DNA of 64,000 nucleotides from Myripristis murdjan (GCF_902150065.1 NC_043990.1:9083639-9147638); one strand, 5' to 3'. Shown: positions 24,301-37,260, counted from the first letter of the stretch. Program-made: numbers and translations. The notes: generated from the sequence alone by a model not told the origin.

Positions 24301-25424
24301 ATTATTATTATTTTTTTTTATAATATTTTTGAAAACACATTCAAATATACAAATATTTCAGACACATGTTCAACATAATGATGTGCATAGAAAGAAGGAT
24401 GTGCATTAAAATAAAAAACAAAAAATATAATAAAAAAAAATCACTGGGAAAAATTAGAATCCATTTATATACCATCATTAGATAATAAAAATATTTTACA
24501 TGTGTTATTTCTTTTTAAAGAGTTCATAGTACAGTTTGACAATTTTTTTAGTGATTGTAAGTGTGATAGTCTTTATATATTCTTTAAATTCACATAAAGT
24601 GAAACTGGTGGTAAGCATTATTCATTTATGCAGCAAAACAAAGCAAAAAAAAAAAAAAAAAAAAAAAAGATGGTTGGAAATGACCAGATAAAAATCATTA
24701 AAGTAGAATTAAAGTGAAGGCTGTATAGCTAATTCAGCTTTCAGAAATTTTAAAGAATGTGGTGAATTAATGCTGTGTGAGCTCTTTTCCAATCAGTCAA
24801 ATTAACGATCAAAGGGCACTGAGGTTAATTGATAAGACAAGTGTCTGGCAGGCTTATCAGTAACACAGGGCAATGATTAAATGACCATGGTGTTGTATGA
24901 CATAGCAAGGGTTGGTACATTATCATGAGTAATACATTTAATTCAAGTTTCACACTTTAGAAGTTTAATCAGCTTTGGATGTAGACATTGTTTTAGTCCA
25001 AATTGGGATCCCTGGACAAAAAGTTATCTGTCTGTTTAGGACAGTAAAACTCAACTCCACAAGAAATTACCGAGTAAGTATTAGAGAAGTATCAAAATAA
25101 CTTCTCTGCAAAAACTGACCTTTCTGCCTCATTGTGCCATAAAATGATAAAATGGTGGTTTCCAGACCTCTTTATGAACTCAGCTGTACCCTTTTGCACT
25201 TCCCCTGTCTAGCCCTGAAACTCATTTTTTTTAATAACATTTAATAACATATAATCTATTCACTTATATGTTGGACTCATATAATTGGACACTTACATGT
25301 ACTAACCTTATGCTAACATAAGGCTAGTACTTGTTTGCCTGAAGAAAACAGAAGTGATGGGAATTAAACGAGCTGCTTCTGCAATCATACCAGACTACCA
25401 TTAAAAAAGAAAAAAAAAAAAAAA
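24301..25424. other. AT-rich spacer between ak2 and the lectin cluster
   Basis: No gene recognised. It contains A/T homopolymers, including a poly-A run near 24643-24668, and otherwise unremarkable AT-rich sequence. Confidence 0.5.
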
Positions 25425-25567
25425 GAAGCTGATTTTGAGGAACAACAGCTTCTTGCACATCCCCTCTTCCTTGTGGCAGGCAGAGGCGTTTCGATCGGTC
25501 GAGCTGTGTGTCGTGAACGTGTCGCAGTCCTCTGCTAAAGTCCCTGATGTTCCCACGTCTCTGAATC
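25425..25567 (+). promoter_or_regulatory. Putative promoter/5' UTR of lectin copy 1
   Basis: The segment GATTTTGAGGAACAACAG and the following 130 bases resemble the block before exon 1 in every other copy, with more substitutions. It contains a GGAA (ETS-type) core. No TATA box. Confidence 0.45.
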
Positions 25568-28500
25568 ATGTCTGAAGCTGGTGTGGTGTACGCAGATGTG
25601 AAGTTCAAGGACAAAAGGAGGGCACAACAACACAACAATGGTGAGTCCTACATGTAATATGTCAGCTGCTTCTTCAGGACTGACTGTTACATGGTTGATT
25701 CTTAGTCATTCTTTCTGTCTCTCTATTTATCTGTCTCTCTTTATCTTATTGTAATCAGTGGAATCTGTTTCTTTGGGAGCTGATTCCAGAAAATACTTGT
25801 GTAGGTTGTGATCAAACTGGTTTGTCTCTCTGTCTCTCAGTCCAAATCAAAATGGAAATGCTCAGAATAAAGTTATGGCACATGTGTTACAGCTTTCTCA
25901 GAGGACGAGACCACATATTCTGAGGTGAAGATCAACAAAACTCCACAAAATGACCCACCCGAGGGATCCTGTGGTAGGTAACAAGCAGGAATGTGGTGAT
26001 AAATAAAGAGGCGGGTGATCTATAACCTCCACTCATTGGGGAAAACAACCACCAATATCACAAAAATTAACTGCTTTCAAAAAAAAGTGCTGGTAGCTGT
26101 AATTTCCTTCATATAACTTACAGAAGTTTGAAACTAAATTCAATGATGTATGCAGTGAATTTGCAGTTTTAACATGTCCATCAGCCTTAAATGGCGGTTA
26201 AACTCTATTCTTCACATGAAAAAGATGTTCACCAGTCATAACCAAGAATAGGACAAACCACAACAACATGACCAAGATGGTGAGATGAAAAGAAATATCG
26301 GTGCAAAAAGTAGAATTCTTGTATCAGTGGGTTTATGGAGAAAATAAGCATGGCGTGATAACTCCGTAACAACATGCAAACTGTTCACCACACCTCATTA
26401 CTAGATGCCTTGGGTTTTAAAATTATTTAAAATGGGTTCACAAGTGGTTTTAGCCAGTCGTTTGAGTTCGTCATTAAGGGCGAGCAAGTCAATACAAGAG
26501 AAGCGGTGAGGAGAGCAAAAGGATGCCAGTTTGCAGGAAGTTAATATAAAAAATGAGGAAGTTTCCTGTATGTGACAGACTCTTTCAGCAAACCTCTGTG
26601 TCAGAAAGGCCATGTGAAATAGCCCAGTGATTACATGGCCCATTGGTGGCTGAATTCAGCGTTTACAATGGAAGGGTTATATTAAAATGTATTCCTCTGT
26701 TCAGACACTTCCTTCAAACCTCCAGTTTCCTGTTGGCTGTGCACACTTCCCACTCAAGAGCCTGTGTTGTTCTATTTAAAATCAAAGCAGGCCATCTGAC
26801 CCACTGTATCAATTAAAAATCATATTGCAGTTATTTTGGCAGATATTGTGATTGCGGTTTGATTCACAAATATAGTGGGAATAATCATATTTGCATCATA
26901 ATTTTCATTTACACTGAAAATTAAAATAAAATGATGATGTGTTTTTTGGTGGGGTTTGTCGTAAAAAAGAAACAATTTTAAAGAATAAAATTATAACACT
27001 GAATATGACATGAAACAACTTGGTAGGATGGAGTGTAGATTGTGATTTTGATAGTTTTCTGATGAATTGTTCAGGCTTAATGTGGACCAGGATTTTGTTC
27101 CTTTCACAGAAAAATATGTTTTGCATAATGAAACTGTACAGTTGCCATTTGAAGCTGCTCTGGTGGATCTGCTGTGGCTCTGCAGTCTCTTGATGTGTTT
27201 GCAGAAAGCCCCAGGAGCAAATCCATTTTCACACTTACATACAAACTTTACATTAAATTCCCAGTCTCAAAAATTCACGATTTTCTAATTATTCAACAGG
27301 TACGGGGTCAGCTGGGGGGTCAAAGGTCAGCTCAGGCGGCTGTAATCGAGAGCGAGCGGCCTTGGTGGTTCTCTCTGTGATCTTGGCAGCAGCTCTCGCT
27401 GCTCTCGGCTTTCTCTGTGAGTCCATGCAGGGTTCCTGCGTGATTTGGTTTTTCAGATAGTTGGTGACGGCTGTTTTTAATTACCTTAACACCCAGAAAT
27501 GTTTTTCACATATCTGATGATAAAATAACATCAATTCTAACTTTACTAATAGTTAATTAATGACAGTTAATTATCATTTCATAGTTTGTTGACAGTGAAA
27601 TAACTATTAACCAAAGTTTAATTCACTACCAATGCACCATTTATTAATGATGGTTATTATATAGTGTTACTCTCCTCTCCACTGTCTTATGAACTCAGTC
27701 ACTCACTCCTGGAATGAGTGTGTTTTGATATTCATGCTCACAGTTATTATCAAGTAGTGTGACTAAACTGCTACAGTAAAGGAGCGTTAAAGCAGCAGAG
27801 GGATGTTTAATATTAATCAGCTCTCTCTTTAAAATCAGATAATGATAACATGCAGACCAAGCAACACCTCCAAATAATGACAGCCAAGCACGACGCCGTG
27901 AAGAAGAATCTCACCGGTGAGCCCGTCAACGCTTTTGAACACAACACATTTGAACACAACATATGCTTTATGTTTTTATGACTTATCCTGTGTTGAAAAG
28001 GAACATAAATGTATGATTGAGGGATCAGATGTGGTGGAAGACCCATACAAACATTTAATTCTTTTTCATATCAGACACACTTTCTCAGCCAAAAAAATGC
28101 GATGTGGTACAACCTTCTTGTCGACCACCCACTGAAGGTAAGTGATGCATTTTCTGCTACACATTTATTTAATTAAAACCTTCTCAAGTCGCTCTGTTAC
28201 TTCAAATGACCACCAGAGCAATAATGGACATGCAATTAACAGTCTCTACAGGAAAGACAGGTGATATCAGTGTGACAGGAAACAACAAACAAAGAATGAA
28301 AAAGCAGAGCAAAGTATCAGAAGATTCACCTCACAAAAAAGACCACAGCTCAAAGCCCTCTTGTAGCCATTTAGGAGCTACAGGAGCTGAAAGGAATACT
28401 TCAACCTTTTGGGAAAACTATCCTTTCTCTGACTGCTGAACACATTGATCCCTCTGTCTATCACGATGATAAGATAGCTTCAGAGTTGCTGTAAGGTTTA

Positions 28501-29646
28501 TTTTTTCACTTTGATGAAGCTAGGCTAATGACTCCCATAGACTTTATGCTAACCTAAGTCTTTATGCTAAGCTAACACGAAATGCTACCCTTAGGAACCA
28601 AACCACTGGGGGTACAGAGGTGAAAATGGTATCAAACATCTTGTCTCAGTCTGAGTCTTAACAGCAGCCCCACAGTGCATTTACTGGACTAATTCAGTCT
28701 TCAGGTAATGAAGAATGAGGTATGAACAGTAATGAACTGAAAAAACAATGCAGATTCTCAGCAGCAGCGGCCTCAAAGTGTTTCTCGTTCACCTTCTGTG
28801 ATGGCCCCAGCCGGTCTGGGATTCAAACATGCAACCTTCAAGTCACAAGCTGACCTCTCTGATGTTGAACAGTGACTCACTGAGTATGATTAGTGTCATT
28901 CTCTTAAAGATGGAACATGTTTCAAATGTGATCCTGACTGGGAGCCTCACGGAGATAAGTGCTACAGATTCCTCACTGAAAAGTTAACATGGGATCAGAG
29001 CAGGAGCAAGTGTGAAGAACTGGGCGGACACCTGGTGAAGATCGACAGCCAAGATGAACAGGTACGAGTGGCACTCTGTTAACAGGTCTGTGTGAAAGAC
29101 CGTCTTTAGCGTCCTGCATCTCACTGAACTACAACCTTTGAGCAAAGTTTCAACACAACAAAGTCATATATACTGTGGTGTGATTTCCTTCAACTCTTCC
29201 TGTTCAGCGCTTCTTGGAGCGGACACTTAAAAGTAAAATGGATGAAGATGAAGACAAGTTCTGGATTGGACTGACAGATCAAGAGAAAGAGGATGAATGG
29301 TTGTGGGTGGACAGATCAAATCTGGACAAAAGGTTTGATTGTTTTAATGAATCCATATTTCAGATATTTCACGGTTGTTGTCCCGTTACATTGACAGCAT
29401 TACCTCTTCTTTCTCAGCGGTGTGTGTTCATGTTATTTCCCATTTCTTAGTTTAACATTTTGGAGTGCCGGTGAACCTGATAACTGGACAGGGAGGAATT
29501 CTGATGGAGAAGACTGTGCAAGAATGGGGGAGAAAGGAGGTGCTGCAGGTCTGAAGAGTTGGTTTGATCGAGAGTGCAATAAGCCTCAAAAAAGTATTTG
29601 TGAGAAATTAGCATCAACTGGAAGAGTTAAATTTAATTGTGAGTGA
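25568..29646 (+). CDS. C-type lectin-like receptor copy 1 (type II, ITIM + ITSM-like)
   Basis: Eight exons: 25568-25640, 25893-25973, 27300-27416, 27839-27916, 28075-28137, 28910-29061, 29208-29332 and 29451-29646. All have GT-AG borders and give 294 aa plus TGA. The cytoplasmic tail carries VVYADV (Y8, ITIM consensus) and TTYSEV (Y33, ITSM consensus). The transmembrane helix is about residues 71-90 and has no basic residue for adaptor pairing. The neck (91-137) has an NLT sequon at 114 and cysteines 125 and 132. The long-form CTLD runs from about 138 to 282 with WIGL at 207. The sugar-site motif is EPD (238-240) and W-F-D (267-269) replaces W-N-D. The likely role is an inhibitory surface receptor on leukocytes, related to fish CD209/ASGR-like or illr receptors; the exact orthologue is not known. 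It is the most divergent copy, with a tail eight residues longer in exon 1. Confidence 0.85.
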
Positions 29647-29787
29647 AACCCACTTCAGTTTGACTACTGTGCCTGTTTAACAAACTGGAGCTTTTCCCCA
29701 AAATTCAGCCCTTTACAAATGTCTTACTACCGCAAAAAAACATGGATTACTATATATTACATATCACTTTGTACTGCCATATGACCT

Positions 29788-29793
29788 ATTAAA
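29788..29793 (+). terminator. Polyadenylation signal ATTAAA, copy 1
   Basis: ATTAAA lies about 140 bases after the stop codon, at the position where copies 2, 4 and 5 have AATAAA. Confidence 0.6.
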
Positions 29794-30460
29794 GTCAGAA
29801 TAATTTATTCTGTGTGATGTACTGAGTGAAACCATGAAGAAAATTCTGTCTCTGAACACAAACACTGGTTACTGAAGCTGTGCCACGGATTACCATCACA
29901 CACCTTTTGATCTTTTTCTGTTTAATGAAACTAACAGAGCAACACTGGACACGTTCTTCAGCCAAACCCTGATATATACATCTGTTGAACCAAAAATCCA
30001 TGAGTTTTGTGAGAAATGGTACAAGGTGTAATTTTTCAGCCTAAAAGAGCTGTGTCTGAAAAGTCGGACGTCTGCACTGTTTAAGAGGAAGCCAGCAGAG
30101 AGACGGACAGTGGAGGCTGAAAATGTCACACAGGGCCAATTACAGTCAAACAAGAGGAAGTAAATTAAAATATCTTTCTCTGAAGAGAGATGCTGATGGT
30201 AATCTTACAGGTGTCACATTTAGAGTTATTTTACAGTCTCATACTGCTGGGTAAAAAACACAACACAACTACACTGAAAAGCCAGACTGCTCCATGAAGA
30301 GAGCTCCAGGCTGATGATCAAGATTTGAACTTTGCTAAAGTTCTTTGAGAAACAAAACATTTCTCATCTCATTGCAAAGAAGACAGTTAACAGAAGAAAA
30401 AATAACGAAAGCTTTATCAAGTATACCATGAGCTACACAACCAAGATATAAATGTATAGA

Positions 30461-30475
30461 CCAGTGGGGGGCAGC
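30461..30475 (+). promoter_or_regulatory. CTCF-like site between copies 1 and 2
   Basis: CCAGTGGGGGGCAGC matches the CTCF core consensus CCASYAGRKGGCRSY at 14 of 15 positions. The same motif recurs in the same orientation in each spacer. Confidence 0.5.
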
Positions 30476-30837
30476 ATATCTATACAGTATGTTTTTTTTT
30501 TTCATTCTCCCACCCAAACATACAGCACAACGGTCCTGAATATGCAAACATCTGAGTCAGCAGCACCAGAGTCAGTGTGTCAGAGATCAAAACTCAGAGT
30601 TGGTAAATCAGTTTATCAAGTTGAACTGGCACAAAACATCCAACCAGGTGTCATGTTCTTCCTGCCACTTACTGCAACATGCAGCTCATCCACACTCTTG
30701 GTCTTTTCTTCTCTCTGTGAATCATGACACAGAATGAAACGTTTTACATGTTCATTTAATAAAACAGAAACTAAAAAGGCTAAATCCAGTGGTGTATCTG
30801 CAATCAGACAAGACAACTATTTAAAAAAAAATTTTTT

Positions 30838-30950
30838 TTTTGAGGAACGAGAGTTTCTTACACCCCTTCTTGTGTCGAGCAGAGGTGTTAAGTTTGGTGG
30901 AGCTGTGTGTCCTCGGCTAAATTCACTGATGCTCACACGACTCGGAGATC
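30838..30950 (+). promoter_or_regulatory. Putative promoter/5' UTR of lectin copy 2
   Basis: This is the conserved block TTGAGGAACGAGAGTTTCTT..CTCGGAGATC running straight into the ATG. It is nearly identical in copies 3, 4 and 5. It contains an ETS-type GGAA core and a CACCCCTTC element. Confidence 0.45.
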
Positions 30951-33900
30951 ATGTGTGAACCTGGTGAGGTGTATGAAAATGTGCACGGAAAACACAACGG
31001 TGAGTCTTAGATCTGATACTTGCTATGCCTTTTCAAGCTTGATATTTCCTAAGGACTGATTATTGTAAGACTGATTGTTTTTAGTCATTTTTATCTCCCT
31101 TCTGCCTGCCAATCTCTCTTTCTATTTATTACAATTAGTGGAAAATCTTTGAAAGTTTATTGTTGAAAATCCTCTTAAGCTTTCAAATATCACTGTAGAG
31201 TTTGACCCCATGCATTTGACTTTTTCTCTTAGTCAAATGTAAATGCTCGGAATAAGGAACTAAACATGTGTTGCAGCTTCCTCACTAAACGATGCCACAT
31301 ATTCTGAAGTCTGGTACAACAAAACTCAGCTAAATGACCCTCCTGAGGGATTCTGTGGTAGGTAACAAGCAGCGATGTGGTGAGAAAATAAAGAGGCAGG
31401 TGAACGGTCATCTCCACTAACGGGGGAAAACAACCACTGATATAATAACAATTAACTGTTTTCAAAAAGGTATTAATACATGTTTCTTTTTGCATCTTAA
31501 CACACCAAGTCTTCATTTGACTTACACAAATTAATTTCAGTGATGGAATCTGTGAATTTATAGTATTAAAATGTTCATCCACCTGAAAAGGAGAGTAAAT
31601 TCTATTCAGCAAATTAAAAAAGAAATGTTCACCAGTCCTAACCAAGCATGTGTGTGTTTTAGGACGAATGTTCTTATATGGACTGAAGTGTCATGATGAA
31701 GACGGTAAGATGAGGAAGATACTGGCATAAAATGTAGTTTTCTTGTATTAGTATTACGGTTAGTATTAGTGTCAGTATTTGGGTTAGTGTTAGTGTTACT
31801 GTCAATATTAGTGTTAGTATTAGTTTTAGAATTAAGATTAGAGTTAGTATGAGGACTAGTATTAGTGTTACTGTTACTGTTTGTGTTGGTATTACTCTTA
31901 GTGTTAGTGTTAGTGTTAGTATTAGTATTAGTATTAAAGGGGTCAGTGGACAAAATGACCACCATCTCATGAACAGAGAAGTGGTAAAACATGAGGTCAG
32001 TGCAGCAGAACTCATTAGGAAACATTTTGGTTTTAGAGCTGAAGTGGGGAGAAAAGAGGAAGGGTCCAAGTTTGGCAGGGAACTTGTTTTTCCTGTCAAA
32101 CTTCATGTGAATTGGTGTCCAGTTAAGACCCTGTACAATCCAATTTATGAAACAGCAAAAAATCTTATTGCATTTTCACTGGGAAAAAAATGCTTTAATG
32201 ATGACAATGTGATTTTTGCTGGGGTCTGTACCAAAAAAAACAAACAAAAAAAAAAACATGTTTTCTCATGTGTGGAGATTATGATTTGCAGGCCATGGGA
32301 TCTCAGTAGCACAACAATACATTCTAATGTTATTTAATCACACATTTAACCTTTGGTCACGGTCAACTGCAGGGTCAAAGGTCACATCAGGCAGCTGTAG
32401 CTTAAAGAAAGTGGTGGTTTTTGGTGTGATCCTGGCAGTGCCTTTCATCGCTCTCAACGTTGTCTGTGAGTCCGTACATGGTTCATATGTTCATATATAG
32501 GGTTCATATGAAAAAACACAAAACTCACACACAGCTTGAAAATATGATCAAATGCAAATTATTAAGTGGTCGGTAAGATGGATCGCTGGGGTCCACTAAG
32601 TTAGTCGGCTGTTTCTAGGTGGTTTCTACACTCCCGCTTGGGAAGTTTAACACTTAACATCTCTCCTTAAAATCAGGTAATGACAACATGCAGACCAAGA
32701 AACAGCTCCAAATGATGACAGCCAAGCACGACGCTCTGAAGAGGAATCTGACCGGTGAGCCCGTCAAAGTTGAGCTTTAGTTCAGCCCACACTAAACATG
32801 AGACTCTCTTATATAGAGTCACATTTTGGAATAAACTGAAGACACACACATCATTGTTTGCATCCCTCATCAAAAGTTATTTCAATAAGGAGCTGATTCG
32901 TGGATTTGAAGTGATCTTATTGTATGTGTCTGCTAACCTGAGAAAAAAATGAATAAAAGACCAGTGAAAGTGAATTTTTCTTTGGCCAGGCTGCACATAA
33001 TGAATGATGTGTGTTTTTTACACATCTGTCTTCTTTGGGAAAACACCTTTAATTTACGTTGAGTTGGAAAGGAACATAAATGCATGAAATCAAATCTACT
33101 CAACTTTATCTTTGTGTCACTGTGTCAGATGTGGTGGAAGATTGACAAGGGGAGACCCATGCAAACATTTGATTTTTTTTTGTTCATATCAGACACACTT
33201 TCTCAGCCAAAATCATGCAATGTGGTGCAACCTTCCTGTCGACCACCTACTGAAGGTAAGTGATGCATTGTCAGGGCTGGGAGTCAGAATTGGACCCAAA
33301 AGCGCAATCTCGAGTCAGAGGTCAAGAAACACTAGTCCTTTATTCCAAAACAGGGTCGAAAATCACAAAAGCAGGCAGAATACAAGCAGAGAATCCAAAA
33401 GGGCTAGGCAAAAATCAGTGTCCAATAAATCAGAAGGAGAGTCAGAAAAAACCAGGACAAACACTGGGAAAAAACGGCTTGAACGTGAAGGCACAAAGGG
33501 CTACAACGAACTGGCACAGAGAGCAGGGAACACACTGACTAAATACATGAGGAGAGGGGAGACAACAAGGCACAGGTGTAACACATTAGGGCGGGGAGGC
33601 AATCACACAGGAGGGAAACTTGACAGGAAGTGATCTGAAATGAGGAGAGTTAGACAATAAAACAGGAAGTGCAGAAAAATAAAAATGAAACCAAGAAAAC
33701 ATAATTTAAGGTGCTGGGTGAGACATGACATGCATTTTCTGCTATACATCTATTTCTGTGCTCCTGATGCAGTTCTTCTCTTAGCTAAATGTAATATGAT
33801 GGAAACATTAATAGACTAATAAATAGTAGACACTGATGTATTTATTATTTTGGCGTCCACCCACTGTTAAAGCTGCAGCTGAGAATCAGGTGCCTTGCTC

Positions 33901-34796
33901 AGTGGCTTCTCAGCAGCAGCGGCTTCAAAGTGTTTCTCGTTCACCTTCTGTGATGGTCCCAGCCGGTCTGGGATTCAAACATGCAACCTTCAAGTCACAA
34001 GCTGACCTCTCTGATGTTGAACAGTGACTCACTGAGTATGATTAGTGTCATTTTCTTAAAGGTGGAACATGTTTCAAATGTGATCCTGACTGGGAGCGTC
34101 ACGGAAATAAGTGCTACAGATTCCTCACTGAAAAGTTAACATGGGATCAGAGCAGGAGCAGGTGTGAAGAACTGGGCGGACACCTGGTGAAGATCGACAG
34201 CAAAGATGAACAGGTACGAGTGGCGCTCTGTTAACAGGTCTGTGTGAAAGACCGTCTTTAGCGTCCTGCATCTCACTGAACTACAACCTTTGAGCAAAGT
34301 TTCCACACAACAAAGTCATATATACCGTGGTGTGATTTCCTTCAACTCTTCCTGTTCAGTGCTTCTTGGATTGGACACTTATAGATAAAATGGATGAGGC
34401 TGAAGACAAGTTCTGGATTGGACTGACAGATCAAGTGACAGAGGATGAATGGTTGTGGGTGGACGGCTCAAAGCTGGACGAAAGGTTTGATTGTTTTAAT
34501 GAATCCACATTTCAGATCCTTCACAGTTTTTGTCCCGTTACATTGACAGCATTACCTCTTCTTTCTCAGCGGTGTGTTCATGTTATTTCCCATTTCTTAG
34601 TTTAGCATTTTGGAATTACGGTGAACCTGATAACTGGAGAGAGAAGAATCCTGATGGAGAAGACTGTGCAAGAATGGGGGAGAAAGGAGGTGCTCCAGAT
34701 CTGAAGTGTTGGCGAGATCAAGACTGCAATAAGCCTCAAAAAGGTGTTTGTGAGAAAACACCATCAATGGGAAGAGTTAAGTTTAATTGTGAGTGA
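30951..34796 (+). CDS. C-type lectin-like receptor copy 2 (W-R-D variant)
   Basis: Exons 30951-30999, 31277-31357, 32373-32465, 32677-32754, 33193-33255, 34062-34213, 34360-34484 and 34601-34796 give 278 aa plus TGA. The tail has EVYENV (Y8; Glu at -2 so not an ITIM, but YEN fits a Grb2 SH2 site) and ATYSEV (Y25). The transmembrane helix is about 57-75, with a proline at 67 and paired lysines before it. The CTLD starts near 122; EPD is at 222-224, and the W-N-D position reads W-R-D. Two extra cysteines, one opening exon 7 (CFLDW) and one just before W-R-D (LKCW), are unlike copy 1. Intron 5 has gained a solo LTR and intron 2 a hexamer array. The role is inferred as a type II lectin-like surface receptor. 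Ligand specificity cannot be predicted. Confidence 0.85.
31746..31936 (+). repeat. Degenerate TTAGTR hexamer array in copy 2 intron 2
   Basis: About 190 bases of TTAGTA/TTAGTG units with variants. The Thr-Asn and Ile-Ser-Val frames crossing it are low-complexity artefacts. Confidence 0.9.
33269..33730 (-). mobile_element. Solo LTR-like insertion in copy 2 intron 5
   Basis: This is a 462-bp segment absent from the same intron of copies 4 and 5. Read on the minus strand it begins TGTCATGTC and ends CCTGACA, with an AATAAA signal towards its end. It is flanked by the 5-bp duplication tgcat (33264-33268 and 33731-33735). No internal retroelement region is present. The LTR family is not assigned. 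It inserted after the gene copies separated, so it is fairly young. Confidence 0.6.
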
Positions 34797-34936
34797 AGCC
34801 CACTTCAGTTTGACTACTGTGCCTGTTTAACAAACTGGAGGTTTTCCCCAAAACTCAGCCCTTTACAAATGTCTTACGACTGCAAAATACATGGATTACT
34901 ATATATTACATATCACTTTGTACTGCCATATGACCT

Positions 34937-34942
34937 AATAAA
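34937..34942 (+). terminator. Polyadenylation signal AATAAA, copy 2
   Basis: Canonical AATAAA about 140 bases after the copy 2 stop codon, within sequence conserved among the copies. Confidence 0.7.
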
Positions 34943-35606
34943 GTCAGAATAATTTATTCTGTATGATGTACTGAGTGAAACCATGAAGAAAATTCTGTCT
35001 CTGAACCCAAAAACTGGTTACTGAAGCTGTGCCACGGATTACCATCACACACCTTTTGATCTTTTTCTGTTTAATGAAACTAACAGAGCAACACTGGACA
35101 AGTTCTTCAGCCAAACCCCGATATATACATCTGTTGAACCAAAAATCCATGAGTTTTGTGAGAAATGGTACAAGGTGTAATATTTCAGCCTAAAAGAGCT
35201 GTGTCTGAAAAGTCAGACGTCTGCACTGTTTAAGAGGAAGCCAGAAGAGAGACGGACAGTGGAGGCTGAACGTGTCACACAGAGCCAATTACAGTCAAAC
35301 AAGAGGAAGTAAATTAAAATATCTTTCTCTGAAGAGAGATGCTGATGGTAATCTTACAGGTGTCACATTTAGAGTTATTTTACAGTCTCATACTGCTAGG
35401 TAAAAAACACAACACAACTACACTGAAAAGCCAGACTGCTTCATGAAGAGAGCTCCAGGCTGATGATCAAGATCTGAACTTGGCTAAAGTTCTTTGAGAA
35501 ACAAAACATTTCTCATCTCATTGCAAAGAAGACAGTTAACAGAAGAAAAAATATTGAAAGCTTTATCAAGTATATGAGCTACACAACCAAGATATAAATG
35601 TATAGA

Positions 35607-35621
35607 CCAGTGGGGGGCAGC
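35607..35621 (+). promoter_or_regulatory. CTCF-like site between copies 2 and 3
   Basis: CCAGTGGGGGGCAGC, identical to the site at 30461 and in the same orientation. Confidence 0.5.
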
Positions 35622-35985
35622 ATATCTATACAGTATGTTTTTTTTTCGTTCTCCCACTCAAACATACAGCACAATGGTCCTGAATATGCAAACATTTGAG
35701 TCAGCAGCACCAGAGTCAGTGTGTCAGAGATCAAAACTCAGAGTTGGTAAATCAGTTTATCAAGTTGAACTGGCACAAAACATCCAACCAGGTGTCATGT
35801 TCTTCCTGCCACTTCCTGCAACATGCAGCTCATCGACATCTTGGTCTTTTCTTCTCTCTGTGAATAATGACACAGAATGAAACACAAGAAACTGTTTTAC
35901 ATGTTCATTTAATAAAACAGAAACTAAAAAGGCTAAATCCTGTGGTGTATCTGCAATCAGACAAGACAACTATTTAAAAAAAAAA

Positions 35986-36104
35986 AAAAGATTTTGAGGA
36001 ACAAGAGTTTCTTACACCCCTCCTTGTGTCGAGCAGAGGTGTTAAGTTTGGTGGAGCTGTGTGTCCTCGGCTAAATTCACTGATGCTCACACGACTCTGA
36101 GATC
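35986..36104 (+). promoter_or_regulatory. Promoter-like block before lectin relic copy 3
   Basis: Conserved TTTGAGGAACAAGAG..GATC block ending at the ATG of the broken copy. It may still be active and could drive a truncated transcript. Confidence 0.4.
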
Positions 36105-36895
36105 ATGTCTGAACCTGGTGTGGTGTATGAAAATGTGCACGGAAAACACAACGGTGAGTCTTAGATCTTATACTTGCTATGCCTTTTCAAGCTCGATATT
36201 TCCTCAGGACTGAGTATTGTAAGAGCGGTTGTTTTTAGTCATTTTTATCTCCCTTCTGCCTGCCAATCTTTCTTTCTATTTATTACAATTAGTGGAAAAT
36301 CTGTGAAAGTTTATTGTTGAAAATCCTCTTAAGCTTTCAAATATCACTGTAGAGTTTGACCCCATGCATTTGTCTTTTTCTCTTAGTCAAATGTAAATGC
36401 TCTGAATAAGGAACTAAACATGTGTTGCAGCTTCCTCACTAAACGATGCCACATATTTTGAAGTCTGGTACAACAAAACTCAGCCAAACGACGCTCCTGA
36501 GGGATTCTGTGGTAGGTAACAAGCAGCGATGTGGTGAGAAATAAAGAGGCGGGTGAACAGTCATCTCCACTAACGGGGGAAAACAACCACCGATAATAAC
36601 AATTGACTGTTTTCAAAAAAGTATTAATACATGTTTCTTTTTGCATCTTAACATACCGAGTCTTCATTTGACTTACACAAATTAATTTCAGAGATGTAAT
36701 CTGTGAACTTACAGTATTAAAATGTTCATCTTCCTGAAAAGGAGAGTAAATTCTATTCAGCAAATTAAAAAAGAAATGTTCACCAGTCCTAACCAAGCAT
36801 GTGTGTGTTTTAGGATGAATGTTCTTATATGGACTGAAGTGTCATGACGAAGACGGTAAGATGAAGAAGATACTGGCACAAAATGTAGTATTCTT

Positions 36896-37260
36896 GTATT
36901 AGTATTACGGTTAGTATTAGTGTCAGTATTTGGGTTAGTGTTAGTGTTACTGTCAATATTAGTGTTAGTGTTAATGTTAATGTTAGTATCAGTATTAGTG
37001 TTAGTGTTAGCATTAGTTATAGTATTGGTATTAGTATTAGTATTAGTTATCGTATTAGTGTTAGTATTAGTATTAATTATAATATTAGTATGAGTGTTAC
37101 TATTAGTATTAGTATTCGTGTAAGTATTAGTATTAGTATTAGTTATAGTATTAGTGTTAGTGTTACTATTAGTATTAGTGTTAGTATTAATGTTAGTGTT
37201 AGTGTTAGCATTAGTATTAGTATTACTGTTAGTATTAGTTATAGTGTTAGTATTAGTTAT
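36896..37260 (+). repeat. Expanded TTAGTR hexamer array in copy 3
   Basis: About 365 bases of TTAGTA/TTAGTG/TTAGTT units, the longest such array in the cluster. Confidence 0.9.

Noticed and set aside
31606-32106. Long Thr-Asn frames and Ile-Ser-Val frames across the hexamer arrays (also 36825-37377, 41359-41604, 45563-45922)
   Set aside because: They are translations of the TTAGTR repeat in several frames, have no homology and lie in a lectin intron.
31746-37260. TTAGTR arrays as interstitial telomere repeats or a CRISPR-like array
   Set aside because: The unit is TTAGTA/TTAGTG rather than TTAGGG, and there are no spacers, only continuous degenerate hexamers.
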